64,000 nucleotides of DNA from Chitinophaga deserti (GCF_003149455.1 NZ_QFFK01000002.1:248001-312000); one strand, 5' to 3'. Positions 1 to 13,000 are shown, counted from the stretch's first letter. Program-made: numbers and translations. Notes: generated from the letters alone by a model not told the origin.

Positions 1-2246
<2,246 letters not shown>

Positions 2247-2295
2247 AGAATACCCGCTTACAACTGTTTCGCAAACTGATAAAACCCCTGTTGCC

Positions 2296-3057
2296 ATGTC
2301 TTATGTAATGAGCCTTGCCGGCCTCGACCCATCGGGTGGTGCGGGGCTGCTGGCAGATATAAAAACCTTCGAAGCCTGGCGCCTCCGCGGCCTGGGCGTA
2401 TGTACCGCACTCACCGTACAAACCGACACCGAGTTCCTCGGAGTGGAATGGCTCAGTGCAGACAGTATCATCAATCAGGCGCTGCCTCTCGTGCAGCAAT
2501 ACCCTGTGGATTACTGCAAAGTGGGCATCATTTCACACCCCGATACCCTGGCTGAGGTTATGACTGCCCTGCGTGCCGTACGGCCCGGTATCTCGTTTGT
2601 GCTGGACCCTGTATTGCGTGCCTCGGCGGGCTACGTTTTCCATACGGCTATCCATGCAGCATGGGCATCCATCCTGCCATCGCTCACACTCCTCACCCCT
2701 AACTACGACGAAGCTGTGGCTATGAGCGGCTTCCCTGATGGAGAGCATGGCGCACGGGCTATGGCCAAGCATTGTGCGGTATTACTCAAAGGCGGTCACC
2801 GCCCGTCTAAACCCGGGCACGACACATTGTTTCATGCAAACACGGAAACAGACTTTGCTCCATCTTCTGCCACCGCATATGCGAAACATGGCTCGGGTTG
2901 CGTACTGTCTGCCGCCATTACTGCCGCACTGGCCACGGGCATGCCCCTGCCCGAAGCATGCCGTGCAGGTAAAGATTACACGTTCCGCTACCTCATGAGC
3001 AGTCCTGCCCTGGTGGGCTGGCACGAATCGGAGGAGCGGCAAACCATTCACTATTAA
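2296..3057 (+). CDS. thiD: Hydroxymethylpyrimidine/phosphomethylpyrimidine kinase
   Basis: ThiD phosphorylates HMP and HMP-P to HMP-PP for coupling to thiazole phosphate. The 253-residue protein begins with the ribokinase-fold signature LAGLDPSGGAGLLADIK and contains the family stretches VLDPVLRASAGY, LLTPNYDEA and, near the C-terminus, the anion-hole motif KHGSGCVLSAAI. The start at 2296 is the only ATG consistent with the family's N-terminus; the earlier ATG at 2243 is in another frame and stops quickly. It lies in the thiamine operon about 50 bp after the previous gene and 10 bp before thiE. Confidence 0.95.
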   Translation: MSYVMSLAGLDPSGGAGLLADIKTFEAWRLRGLGVCTALTVQTDTEFLGVEWLSADSIINQALPLVQQYPVDYCKVGIISHPDTLAEVMTALRAVRPGISFVLDPVLRASAGYVFHTAIHAAWASILPSLTLLTPNYDEAVAMSGFPDGEHGARAMAKHCAVLLKGGHRPSKPGHDTLFHANTETDFAPSSATAYAKHGSGCVLSAAITAALATGMPLPEACRAGKDYTFRYLMSSPALVGWHESEERQTIHY

Positions 3058-3067
3058 ACCGATTACA

Positions 3068-3676
3068 ATGGAACGACTATTATACATTTCTCAGGAAACG
3101 CCCGGCGCATCGCATGCCGATAATATCCTGGCTGCCTGCGAAGCAGGATGCCGCTGGGTGCAGCTACGCATTAAATCCGGCGACCCTTCTGCCGCAGCAA
3201 TCGCAGCCATGGAAATATGCCGTACATATGGCGCCACCCTTTCCATCAACGATCATCCCGAACTTGCAAAATCAGTAGGCGCCCATGGCGTGCATGTTGG
3301 GTTAAACGATATGCCGGTGGCTGAAGCCCGCGCTATTGTAGGGCAGCATATTCTGGTAGGCGGCACCGCCAACACACCTGAATATGCACTCACTCATGCA
3401 GCCGCAGGGGCCGACTACATCGGGTATGGCCCTTACCGCTTTACCACCACCAAGGAAAAACTAAGCCCTGTTTTAGGTATAGCAGGATACCAGCGGCTGA
3501 TGGCAGCACAACCGGGCATCCCCGTTATCGCCATCGGCGGTATTGTAACTGAAGACATACCGGAGCTGCTGGAAGCAGGCGTTTACGGCATCGCCGTTTC
3601 CGGATTGATCACACATGCACGCGACAAGAAATCTACCGTGCAGCAAATCCTCGATTGCATATGGACGAACTCATAA
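3068..3676 (+). CDS. thiE: Thiamine phosphate synthase
   Basis: ThiE joins HMP-PP and thiazole phosphate to give thiamine monophosphate. The 202-residue TIM-barrel protein keeps the expected sites: [30 protein letters not shown], the [11 protein letters not shown] loop and the phosphate-binding [10 protein letters not shown] followed by GIAVSG. Its 3' end overlaps the start of thiG by about 20 bp, which suggests translational coupling. It is closer to the canonical motifs than the ThiE/TenI-like gene at 1614, so this is the probable functional synthase of the operon. Confidence 0.93.
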   Translation: MERLLYISQETPGASHADNILAACEAGCRWVQLRIKSGDPSAAAIAAMEICRTYGATLSINDHPELAKSVGAHGVHVGLNDMPVAEARAIVGQHILVGGTANTPEYALTHAAAGADYIGYGPYRFTTTKEKLSPVLGIAGYQRLMAAQPGIPVIAIGGIVTEDIPELLEAGVYGIAVSGLITHARDKKSTVQQILDCIWTNS

Positions 3677-4455
3677 TTGCCGGGCAGGCTTTCACCAGCC
3701 GCCTGTTTATCGGAACGGGCAAATTCGGAGACACCGGTATCATGGAACGGGCACTTCTTGCATCCGGGTCGCAACTCGTAACAGTGGCCCTTCGCCGGGT
3801 AGATGCAGGGCATCAGCCCGATAATCTGATGGCCCATCTTCGCCATCCGCTATTCCGGCTGCTGCCGAACACTTCTGGTGTCCGTAATGCGCGGGAGGCC
3901 GTTTATGCAGCAGAGCTGGCGCGTGAAGCCCTGGAAACCAACTGGCTTAAACTGGAGATTCACCCCGATCCGCGCTACCTCCTGCCCGACCCGGTGGAAA
4001 CACTGGCCGCTACAGAAGCCCTTGCTGCCAAAGGCTTTATTGTATTGCCATACATCCATGCCGACCCCGTACTGTGCAAACGTCTCGAATCTGCAGGTGC
4101 CGCGGCCGTTATGCCACTGGGTGCTCCCATTGGTTCCAATAAGGGCCTGTGCACCAAAGATTTCCTGGAGATCATTATTGAACAAAGTAATGTGCCCGTG
4201 GTAGTGGATGCAGGTATAGGCGCACCCAGCCATGCCGCAGCCGCTATGGAAATGGGAGCCGATGCCGTGCTAGTAAATACCGCCATTGCAGTGGCCGGTA
4301 ACCCTGTGGCTATGGCAGAAGCCTTTGCTGCAGCAGTAGCCGCAGGAAGGAAGGCATACCTCGCCGGACTGCCTGCATCCAGCAATAGTGCACATGCCAG
4401 CAGCCCTGTACTCGCTTTTCTGGATGACGCTGATGACTTTAACACACACCAGTAA
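3655..4455 (+). CDS. thiG: Thiazole synthase ThiG
   Basis: ThiG forms the thiazole phosphate ring from DXP, dehydroglycine and ThiS thiocarboxylate. The 266-residue barrel shows the N-terminal [10 protein letters not shown], the central segment [37 protein letters not shown] and [23 protein letters not shown], all family hallmarks. The usual Schiff-base lysine should lie in the KLEIH segment. The start could be the ATG at 3655 or at 3661; both lie inside the thiE 3' end. ThiS, its sulfur carrier, is not in the window and is probably encoded upstream of thiC. Confidence 0.95.
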   Translation: MHMDELIIAGQAFTSRLFIGTGKFGDTGIMERALLASGSQLVTVALRRVDAGHQPDNLMAHLRHPLFRLLPNTSGVRNAREAVYAAELAREALETNWLKLEIHPDPRYLLPDPVETLAATEALAAKGFIVLPYIHADPVLCKRLESAGAAAVMPLGAPIGSNKGLCTKDFLEIIIEQSNVPVVVDAGIGAPSHAAAAMEMGADAVLVNTAIAVAGNPVAMAEAFAAAVAAGRKAYLAGLPASSNSAHASSPVLAFLDDADDFNTHQ

Positions 4456-5577
4456 ATGATGCATATGCCTACATTCGAAACCATTTTCAGGCAATATGAA
4501 TGGGATGATGTGAAAGGTAAAATCTATTCCAAAACCACGGCAGATGTGGAAGTTGCGCTGCGTAAAAGCCGCCGTGGCACTGAAGATTTTATGGCGCTCA
4601 TTTCCCCTGCCGCAGCGCCCTTCCTGGAAAGGATGGCGGCACTCAGCGGCCAGCTTACCCGGCAGCGGTTTGGCAAAACCATTCAGCTGTATGCACCTGT
4701 TTACCTTTCTAACGAATGCCAGAACATCTGCACCTATTGCGGCTTCAGCCTGAACAATCCTTTACGCCGCAAAACCCTCACCGGTGCAGAAATGCTCCAT
4801 GAAATAGAAGCAGTAAAAAATATGGGCTTCGGGCACGTGTTGCTCGTAACCGGCGAAGCATGGCAAACGGTAGGTATGGATTATTTCTCCCGCGCGCTGC
4901 CCATCTTCAAACAGCACTTCCCGCAGATATCCATCGAAGTGCAGCCTATGGAAGAGGAAGATTACCGCGCCCTAACCCCGCTGGGCCTGCATTCCGTGCT
5001 GGTATACCAGGAAACGTATCATGAAGGGGATTATAAAAAGCATCATCCCAAAGGCCGTAAATCCAACTTCGCCTGGCGGCTCGAAACGCCTGACAGGCTT
5101 GGCAGGGCCGGTGTACATAAAATTGGGCTGGGGGTGCTGATTGGTTTGGAAGACTGGCGGACAGACAGCTTCTTCACCGCACTGCACCTCGATTATCTCC
5201 AACGCACCTATTGGCAAACGCGCTATAGCATTTCGTTCCCCCGCCTGCGTCCGTTTTCCGGCGGACTGCCGCCTAAGTCTATCATGAACGACCGTGAGCT
5301 CCTGCAGCTCATCTGTGCATACCGGCTTTTAAGTCCGGATGTGGAGCTTAGTCTTTCCACCCGTGAAAGCCCCCGTTTCCGCGACCATCTCGTTCCACTC
5401 GGGGTCACTACCATGAGCGCCGGCAGCCGCACCAACCCGGGTGGCTATGCTGTGGAACCAGACTCACTGGAGCAATTCGAGATATCTGATGAGCGCAGTC
5501 CTGCCGCGGTAGCTGAGATGATCCGGCGGCAGGGGTATAGCCCGGTATGGAAAGACTGGGATGATTTCGGGCATTAA
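4456..5577 (+). CDS. thiH: 2-iminoacetate synthase ThiH (tyrosine lyase)
   Basis: ThiH is a radical SAM enzyme that cleaves tyrosine to dehydroglycine and p-cresol for ThiG under low oxygen. The 373-residue sequence carries the CX3CX2C cluster motif in ECQNICTYCGF (about residues 87-97) and the C-terminal biotin/thiamine-synthase-associated region, with FPRLRPFSGG, LSTRESPRFRDH and the MSAGSRTNPGGY segment. It starts directly after the thiG stop and ends the operon. The choice of ThiH over the glycine oxidase ThiO means the dehydroglycine comes from tyrosine. Confidence 0.95.
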   Translation: MMHMPTFETIFRQYEWDDVKGKIYSKTTADVEVALRKSRRGTEDFMALISPAAAPFLERMAALSGQLTRQRFGKTIQLYAPVYLSNECQNICTYCGFSLNNPLRRKTLTGAEMLHEIEAVKNMGFGHVLLVTGEAWQTVGMDYFSRALPIFKQHFPQISIEVQPMEEEDYRALTPLGLHSVLVYQETYHEGDYKKHHPKGRKSNFAWRLETPDRLGRAGVHKIGLGVLIGLEDWRTDSFFTALHLDYLQRTYWQTRYSISFPRLRPFSGGLPPKSIMNDRELLQLICAYRLLSPDVELSLSTRESPRFRDHLVPLGVTTMSAGSRTNPGGYAVEPDSLEQFEISDERSPAAVAEMIRRQGYSPVWKDWDDFGH

Positions 5578-5634
5578 AAACAGCGGGTTTAGACAATTTT
5601 ATGGAAGTTCCGGTGCGAATTGATGGCGGGAGGC

Positions 5635-5642
5635 TAACTTTG
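5635..5642 (+). promoter_or_regulatory. Bacteroidota -7 promoter box (TAACTTTG) for the MFS gene
   Basis: TAACTTTG matches the Bacteroidota -7 consensus TAnnTTTG exactly and ends four bases before the ATG at 5647. No clear -33 TTG at 19-21 bp spacing is seen. If used, the transcript would begin at or next to the start codon, giving a nearly leaderless mRNA. Confidence 0.5.
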
Positions 5643-5646
5643 CAGC

Positions 5647-6861
5647 ATGGACCAGTCGAGTGGGAAGATTTATACGCTTCAATTCGGGTTGCTTTGCCTA
5701 AGCAACCTGCTATTCTCCGCCAGCTTCAACATGATGATCCCGGAATTGCCTGCCTACCTTACCAGCCTGGGCGGGGCCGATTACAAAGGGTATATCATCG
5801 GGCTTTTCACACTCATGGCCGGCCTGAGCCGCCCCTTTTCCGGAAAGCTTACTGATACCATTGGGCGTATTCCCGTAATGGTTTTCGGCTCTGTGATCTG
5901 CGTGATCTGCAGCCTGCTGTACCCGCTGGTAAGCACAGTAGGCGCTTTTCTGTTACTGCGCTTCTTCCACGGTTTCTCCACCGGCTTTAAACCCACCGGT
6001 ACATCCGCTTATGTAGCCGATATGGTTCCATTTAACCGCCGTGGTGAGGCTATGGGTATGGTAGGACTGGCCAGCACCATCGGGCTTTCACTGGGGCCCT
6101 CCATCGGTGGATCCATCGCCAATGCATGGGGCATTGTAACAATGTTCCAGATCTCTGCTGTATTTGCCCTTCTGTCTGTCGTGATCCTCATCGGTATGAA
6201 GGAAACGCTGCATAACCGGCAATCCTTCAGGCCGGCGCTCCTAAAAATCTCCCGTCACGAAATATTTGAACCTGCGGTAATGGCGCCCGTGGTAATCACC
6301 TTTCTCACTTACTTCAGCTACGGTGCTTTATTAACGATTATCCCGGATTTCAGTGCCCACCTCGGGTTGCAGAATAAAGGGCTTTTCTTCACATTCTTCA
6401 CGGCCAGCTCCATTGGCATCCGGCTGCTGGCAGGCAAAACATCTGACCGATACGGAAGGGTACCGGTATTGAAGATCGCAGCTACACTGATGGCGATATC
6501 GATGGTAGTGATTGGATTGGCGCATACGCCAGCGGTATTGCTTGCAGGGGCATTATTGTATGGGGTGTCGCTGGGTTTGAATTCTCCCGCCGTTACCGCC
6601 TGGACGATTGACCTTGGCTTACCCGAACACAGGGGCCGTGCATTGGGGAGCATGTATATTGCGCTGGAAGCAGGCATAGGACTGGGAGCATTTTTCTCAG
6701 CAGAATGGTATGGCAACAATCCGGAACACTTCGGGAAGGTATTCTTCATCATGGCGGGCGTTACCATTCTGGCAACCATCTATCTGCTTTTCGTGTACCG
6801 GAATAAATACGTCCGTTATGCGCGTAAATCCATCCGGTCGCACTACCACAAACCGCGTTAA
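5647..6861 (+). CDS. MFS transporter
   Basis: A 404-residue major facilitator superfamily protein with about 12 hydrophobic segments. The loop 2-3 signature appears as GKLTDTIGRIPVM (about residues 75-87) and its second-half copy as GKTSDRYGRVPVL (about residues 265-277), which supports the two-fold repeat. The start at 5647 follows a -7 promoter box. It lies 69 bp after thiH on the same strand, so export or import of a thiamine-related compound is possible, but the family resemblance is to general drug/metabolite exporters. Its stop overlaps that of the convergent usher-like gene. Substrate unknown. Confidence 0.88.
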   Translation: MDQSSGKIYTLQFGLLCLSNLLFSASFNMMIPELPAYLTSLGGADYKGYIIGLFTLMAGLSRPFSGKLTDTIGRIPVMVFGSVICVICSLLYPLVSTVGAFLLLRFFHGFSTGFKPTGTSAYVADMVPFNRRGEAMGMVGLASTIGLSLGPSIGGSIANAWGIVTMFQISAVFALLSVVILIGMKETLHNRQSFRPALLKISRHEIFEPAVMAPVVITFLTYFSYGALLTIIPDFSAHLGLQNKGLFFTFFTASSIGIRLLAGKTSDRYGRVPVLKIAATLMAISMVVIGLAHTPAVLLAGALLYGVSLGLNSPAVTAWTIDLGLPEHRGRALGSMYIALEAGIGLGAFFSAEWYGNNPEHFGKVFFIMAGVTILATIYLLFVYRNKYVRYARKSIRSHYHKPR

Positions 6862-9512
6862 AACCTTACAGCAGATTCGGCTACCCGCTGCAGTACAAAT
6901 TTTACTTTCTCCACCACATCACCATCTTCCGTGGCGCGGATATGTACCGGTATCCTTGCCGGCGAGGCCTCCAGTCCCAGTTTTTTGAGCTGGTCGGCAT
7001 CAGGCTCCACGATATAATCGCCGGGAGGCAATCCCAGATAGTTATAGAAACCATCCGGCTCACTGAGGGGCGAGGCTACCAATGTACCATCGGGCTTTCG
7101 TATCTGCACCCGGATACGGCCCAGTCCTTTGCGCTGGCTGGCTTCCTGCAGAAATACGTGCCCTGTAATTTCTCCCACCACCACTACGGGCACTTCCACA
7201 AGGCGTACCTGGTTAGGCTCGGCCATCACTTTGATAACTGGGTTACGGATCTTGAAGGCGAGGTTATCGAAGTTGCTATTATTTAGATCGATGAAGTATT
7301 GCACATAGGGCTCCATTTCCATGATACAAACAGAAGTGTCCTGCGCGCGGGGTACCAGTCTTCCCCCATTCACACTCATGCGCAGGCCCTGTAACTTAGG
7401 CTCACCTTCATCACGGTGGCTATTACCGTTCAGGTCGAGGAAAGCGTAAATAAGCAGGCCTCCGGTGCCCACCAGGCTACGGTTACTAAATGCGGTGTAC
7501 CCTGTTTTCCCTTCATGCACGAAACTACCTCTTGCCGATTGCACGGTGGTAGTGGTACGATTGCCTTTCAACAAGGACAACCCGAGCTGCCCAAAGGAGA
7601 AATCCCAACGCAGCCCAACCTGGAACAACCTGGTATCGCTCCTGAAATTCTCCTCATACGCTGCATTCAGATATCCCCGGCGAAATATGTACTTGCCTAC
7701 CTCGCACCTGGCAGACATTACTTCGTGACCAGTATAGGCATATTGTATCTGGGGCATCATCAGCACATTACCGGGAAGCCGGAAGGTGAGCCCGAAATTG
7801 CTGTATATGAAAGGATCTGCATCCCGCACAAATACCGCGTAAGTGTTAATACTCGTACCCACTTTACCGAAGGAGCCGGACAGTAACATGTCTGTTGTGC
7901 TGTAACGCGTATAGCTGGAAATAAGTTGGTTGAGGGTAAGCCTGGAGAACAGGGAAAACTTCTTTGCAAAGAATGGTTTGGCCACCATCACTTTCCGCTC
8001 TTCGCGGAAGGAGTAGATGATGGCGCGCTGGCCCTGTTTGTACCTGGTATATTCCGCATCCAGCTGAATGTTCGCAGGCAGGCGGTATGTAAGCAGCCCT
8101 TTCCCGCGTACCCCATGTGCATATTCCCCGCTCAGCAACAGGTTCTTCGCCAGCCGGATTGAAGTGGTCACAAATGGGATCGTATTAGCACCGGGGATGG
8201 AGCTTTTATGTTCCACTCCAGCCCCCAATGTAAGGAAGCGGGTGAGGCCGTATGAAGCCTGGCCGCGTGAAAAGAAACTGTTCACCGTATCTTCCACAAA
8301 GCCCGCACTGGCAGTGTACTCGAATTCTTTGTATGGCAGGAAATTGAAGGGTATGCTTACGTTTTCCTCCATGAGTCTTTCTTCTCCCCATGGCCCGTAA
8401 AACCGCAGCCTGATCTGTGAATTGCCATACACCAGCGGCACCTGAAAGGAATACAATCCATTGGCATCAGCTGTGGTATAATCCACCATTGCATTGTTGA
8501 CGTACAGCTCCACCGTCCAGCCCGGTTCGGTAACATTAGTGAGGGTATATGTACCGAAGGAGCGGCGGTAAGTTGTGGGGGCGTTGGTAACCTGCACGCC
8601 TACCACGGGGTCAAAGATGGAAGAAATGGAATTGGTAAATATTTTTCCGGCAATAAACTGGCGCATCAGTGGCTGGTCATTATCCACATACCGCCAGCGG
8701 TAATATTGCTGCCGCCTGTCGAAGGGCCCTATTTGCCGCCTGTCTTTATCCGGCCCTGCGGGGATTTGATTATACGCGTAGTTGCTGTAGTTGAGGGAAA
8801 CGGTGGCTTCGCCGCCTGCCAGTTGAGCGCCGGCCCGGATGTTAGCCCATACATCATTCCCTCCCGGGTTACGCTGGCTTGCCAGAACAGACCAGTCGGC
8901 CATCCCGAAGCGGAACAGTGAGAAAGAGCGTTTTATTACAATGTCCGCCTTCAGATCGCCCTGCAGCTGCCGGAGGTTACGCCGCATGAGCTGGCGGCGC
9001 ATTTCTGTGATGGCGGGCATTTCCATCGTGGTTTTCATGGCCACGGAAAGACTCCTGAAGTTGAAGGTGGCCAGCAGTCCGAATACTGAGCCAAAATATT
9101 CCAGCCGAAGATAAATACCTGTTTCGGCCCGCACCAGGTCGTAGGGCTTCAGCAGGTAATGCTGGCCTTTATAGTGAATACGCCCGCCAGGCAGATCAAT
9201 GAGGTAGGGGTTGGTTTCTTTTACAAAATACCCCGCTACAGAATCGCGGCCTGGCGTGAGGGTATGGCGGATCTTGAGGAAATCAAATACATCGGTGACA
9301 GATAGATAAGCCGTATCGTTGTTGATGAGGGCAGGAACTTCCAACCCTCCCAGGCCCTGTACCGACAGGTATACGGAGGTTTCATACAGGATGGGCACAT
9401 CATCCCCCGGACCTTTCCCCGACGCTCCCCAACACCAGCAACAGGCACATACAAATGCCGCGATACGTTTTACGGCTCGCGGCAACAACCTGGTATGTGG
9501 GGTATGCTTCAT
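6858..9512 (-). CDS. Usher-like outer-membrane protein with C-terminal SdrB/Cna-type domains
   Basis: An 884-residue exported protein (signal peptide about residues 1-33), last gene of the surface operon. Residues about 40-150 form a soluble N-terminal domain. The middle is rich in alternating aromatic beta-strands like a large barrel. About residues 310-400 read like the plug region of a fimbrial usher: APTTYRRSFGTYTL, then WTVELYVNNAMVDYT, then RLRFYGPWGEERL. The C-terminal quarter has FLDLNGNSHRDEGEPKLQGL, an SdrD-B-type calcium-binding signature, and a carboxypeptidase-regulatory-like fold (GFYNYLGLPPGDYIVEPD). Such domains replace the classical usher C-domain in some divergent ushers. 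Its start overlaps the upstream DUF4402 stop as ATGA. The role proposed is assembly and export of the DUF4402 subunits. The usher assignment is by motif and context, not certain. Confidence 0.68.
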   Translation of the reverse strand: MKHTPHTRLLPRAVKRIAAFVCACCWCWGASGKGPGDDVPILYETSVYLSVQGLGGLEVPALINNDTAYLSVTDVFDFLKIRHTLTPGRDSVAGYFVKETNPYLIDLPGGRIHYKGQHYLLKPYDLVRAETGIYLRLEYFGSVFGLLATFNFRSLSVAMKTTMEMPAITEMRRQLMRRNLRQLQGDLKADIVIKRSFSLFRFGMADWSVLASQRNPGGNDVWANIRAGAQLAGGEATVSLNYSNYAYNQIPAGPDKDRRQIGPFDRRQQYYRWRYVDNDQPLMRQFIAGKIFTNSISSIFDPVVGVQVTNAPTTYRRSFGTYTLTNVTEPGWTVELYVNNAMVDYTTADANGLYSFQVPLVYGNSQIRLRFYGPWGEERLMEENVSIPFNFLPYKEFEYTASAGFVEDTVNSFFSRGQASYGLTRFLTLGAGVEHKSSIPGANTIPFVTTSIRLAKNLLLSGEYAHGVRGKGLLTYRLPANIQLDAEYTRYKQGQRAIIYSFREERKVMVAKPFFAKKFSLFSRLTLNQLISSYTRYSTTDMLLSGSFGKVGTSINTYAVFVRDADPFIYSNFGLTFRLPGNVLMMPQIQYAYTGHEVMSARCEVGKYIFRRGYLNAAYEENFRSDTRLFQVGLRWDFSFGQLGLSLLKGNRTTTTVQSARGSFVHEGKTGYTAFSNRSLVGTGGLLIYAFLDLNGNSHRDEGEPKLQGLRMSVNGGRLVPRAQDTSVCIMEMEPYVQYFIDLNNSNFDNLAFKIRNPVIKVMAEPNQVRLVEVPVVVVGEITGHVFLQEASQRKGLGRIRVQIRKPDGTLVASPLSEPDGFYNYLGLPPGDYIVEPDADQLKKLGLEASPARIPVHIRATEDGDVVEKVKFVLQRVAESAVRF

Positions 9513-10015
9513 TCCTGTATAAATGTCAGACTGAAGGTTCCGTTATACGCACCTACCGGATTCGACGGCGGGCTGCCAACTGTAAGGATACCGCCAACAC
9601 GCACCAGGTTACGGGTAGGTGGAGTAGCGGTGGTTACAAAAGTATCAGAAGTGGAGAACTGCCCTATCGTCATCGTCATTGATCCGCCGTTGCTGCCATT
9701 TAATACTACAGCCGGCCCGCGTATGATATGAATAATGGTGCCCGGGTTGGCTTCCACTTCAAAAATGGCCGGAGCAAAAGGGTATCCCATATTAGCACCT
9801 ACTACCGTTCCCATCACAGTACGTGTACCATCAGGAAAAATAGTGACCGTTCCTCCGGATGGCCCTGAAAAGAAAGCGCCGAAAATCAATCCCTGTCCCG
9901 GATCTACATGCACGGCAATGGGCCGCGGGGGCTGCTCCTGGCCGAGCACCGCCGTAGTAGCCGACAATAATGCCAGCGCTGCGATCCATTTTAAATATCC
10001 GTACCTGCTCTTCAT
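9509..10015 (-). CDS. DUF4402-family fimbrial-subunit-like protein (second copy)
   Basis: A 168-residue secreted protein with a signal peptide ending near VLGQE (about residue 26). The mature part carries the DUF4402 pattern: GLIFGAFFSGPSGGTV early, a central segment ATFEV-like (APAIFEVEANPGTIIHI), and a C-terminal NPVGAYNGTFSLTF strand. DUF4402 resembles the spore-coat-U type pilins of archaic chaperone-usher systems. It sits between the giant adhesin (4 bp gap) and the usher-like gene (ATGA overlap), which fits a secreted subunit handled by that usher. It has fewer signature glycines than the copy at 18976. Confidence 0.72.
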   Translation of the reverse strand: MKSRYGYLKWIAALALLSATTAVLGQEQPPRPIAVHVDPGQGLIFGAFFSGPSGGTVTIFPDGTRTVMGTVVGANMGYPFAPAIFEVEANPGTIIHIIRGPAVVLNGSNGGSMTMTIGQFSTSDTFVTTATPPTRNLVRVGGILTVGSPPSNPVGAYNGTFSLTFIQE

Positions 10016-10019
10016 TACA

Positions 10020-13000
10020 TCATTTTTGTATGATCACTTTTCTGGTTTCTTTTTGATGGCCTGCATGGAACGTTACGATGTACATACCGGCACTATACCC
10101 CGAACCCAGCGAATGGCGCCCGCTTCCAGATAGTTCTTTCCGGAAAAGAAGCTGCCCGGTTATGCCGGAAACGGTAACAGTACATCTGTCTCCCTCCACA
10201 TGCGCAAACGATCCATACAGCTGCCCCCCGTTGCTCCAGGCGCCGAACTCACCGGGCAGGTTATCATCCCCACCGCCCGTGCCATTGCGCGGGCCAAATA
10301 CGAGGAAGAAGCGGTTACGATGATCGCCGGCGGAAACGTCTGTCCGGTATTGCGCTCCCATAATCATTTCGGTGGTGCGGCGTGCGGAAGAATCGTAGAG
10401 GTAGATGCGGCGGCTCGCCGGCATACGCTCCAGTGCTTCGGTGCGGAAAGTGAGCATCCCCGCACGCTCTGCTACAATACGCAGCGGCAGCGTATCAGTA
10501 AGTTCCGTACGATTTGGCCATGCGCAGATGGAAAGCTCCCGCCCGCCAGGCCCTTCCATGATGAGGTTGGGAACCCGGGCATCGGTATTTCGCATCTTCA
10601 GCGCGTCCATCTCTTCATCATATCCTTTGGTGGCGTGGTCGTCGAAATACAGCACTGCCGGGTCCTGCGGGAAGCCGTCATCCGCAAAGCCAGCAGAAAA
10701 GCGGAAGAGCGGTTCTACAGGTGGCGGGCGGCGGTGAAATACCGGCGCCAGATCATTGACCCTTACTGCATTGGTAGCCGTCAATGTGCCCGTTACAGGA
10801 TACGCGCCATCGCTCACATGGATGAAGAAGCCCTGCATAGAGGGTACAATGCCGTTTGCCACCCCATCACTGGAAATTCCATTGATGTATGAACTGTATG
10901 TTCCCACATAACGGTCGGCCGTGCCTGCGTTGAAATAATAAACTGCATTATCGATGTTGGTGCGCGTCCAGCCGGTAACGGCATCCCAGTCTATGGGTGA
11001 GGGGTAGGGATTCCCCACCAGGTGAAACCCTTTCGTATACACGCGGTTATTGTTCAGCAGGGTAAGACTTACAGGAGCATTAGTGACCGTACCGCTCATA
11101 TCCGCCGTAACAGGTGAAGTGGATACGCCGAGGTTAGCGGCATATCCCCGCATGGATGTAAGCGGGTTGGAGGTAGTGGTATAAGCCGTCCACCCCGAAG
11201 TGGTTTTGTTTTCGTCGTAGCTATATAACTCAGGGAATGTGGCGGCAAGGTTTACTTCATCTGCCAGCTCATTAACCGTGGCCGACTGAAAAGGCGAAGC
11301 GAAATATTTATAGCCGAACCCGGAGGGCAGATAGCGCTGCATGGTTACAGTTCCCGTCACCTGTCCGCCGCCGGCACCGTCTATGAGTGCAGTACGTACG
11401 GCTGTAGAGCCCAGGGTAAGGAAGTTCCCTGCGGCCAATGTACCTGTGGTGGCTTTAAGGATACCATTCACCAGCAATGTTCCACCCAGCGTTACGCCTG
11501 CAGGGTTATTAATCGTAAGGTTCCTGATTTCGTTACCTGCAAATACAGATGCCGGAATGGTTTGAGCCGTTGTGCCGTTCAGCTCCAGGCTTCCGTTAGA
11601 TACGGTGAAGGTGCCGCTGTTAGCCAGTACCCCGCTTACTTTCAGCAAACCGGTAGTTACGATTACAGTAGCGCCTGATTGTATGGTGAGGTCGTTTGTA
11701 AGTGCGGTGCCGGTGGTAACATCCGGGTAATTAGGCCGGCCTGTGGGGATCACTACATTACTGGTTTGCACGGGCACTACGCCGGTAGACCAGTTCCCAT
11801 TGGTATACCAGTTGGTGCTGAGGTTACCTGTCCAGTTTATGGCCGCAATCAGCTCTGCTACTGCCAGCATACCCAGTTCAGTTATCCCGGACAGTGAGAT
11901 GGAGGTGGCGGTTACGGAAGTAACAGGGGGAAGTGTACGTGTGGCTCCCACAACGTTTACACCCTTCAGGTTTGCAGTAACCACGCCGGCATCAAGGTCA
12001 GTGGCGTTCCAGTTGAGGGTAGCAGAAGTATTAGTGAAAACGGTACCACCGTTTTCAAATGCCCAATATCGGTTTACGCTCTTTGCCGCATCCATTCCGG
12101 AAAGCGATAAACCGGAAATATCGGTACCAATCGTTCTTGCGGTAACACTACCCGCCGTGCTTACGCTGGCAAATGTGAGAGAGGCCGGTGCATAAATAAG
12201 ACTATCCCCCACTTCAAAACTCCGTACTACACCGGTACCCGTGGCCACCTGTTTCCGCAACCTGCCAAACACCCAGCCCGTGCCCTGTGCAGCATTGGTT
12301 ACTGCACCGGTCGCAGGAAGAATAACTGTGAAATCACTGGTGCGGATATTCCGTTGAATGAAATTGAGTGTGCCGTTCACAGTAAGGTCTGTGACAAGAT
12401 TCACAAAGCCGGAGGGCTTCTTCACCGTAAAGTTATTAAATGCGCCGGTGCTGGACAGTTGCTGCTCACCACTACCGTAAAACACCATAGTGTTGCCGGT
12501 GTTAGTGAATGTTCCGCCCGTCATCGTCCAGTTGCCGCCGATACTGTCGGCAAAAGCACCGGGGATGAAGTTGCCGTTCGTCAATGTGAAATTGTTTATC
12601 ACTTTCAGGATGCTTGCAGCGGTTTTATCACCTGCTGCAGATATGACGAGGTTGCCATAAGGCGTGGCTGTTGAAACTGTTTGAGTGGCGCCGGCATACT
12701 CCACGGTGCTGAGTGTATCCAGGTGGTAATCGGTAAAAACCGGAAGGGTATTATTTCCGCGGATGATAAGACGTGCATTGTCTTCAATGCTTAATAGTCC
12801 TGCATCTTCAGTTATCGCATTTGCCCCGATATCAAATATGCCGGACTCGATCTGTAAAGCCGTCACTGAAGTAATGGGTTTGGTGAGCGTCACCGCTATT
12901 CCGCTGCTTTTCCGGATGGTGAGATAATCCAGGTTAAACGATGAAAGAGTACCGCTGCCGATGGCGCCGGCCAGTGCACCGGTCATGGTAAGTACACCGG

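Noticed and set aside
10200..10892. Long plus-strand open frames opposite the giant adhesin (also at 15409, 16054 and elsewhere)
   Set aside because: They are shadows of the Thr/Ser/Gly-rich coding strand, whose codons seldom give stops on the other strand; they have no family-like motifs or start context.
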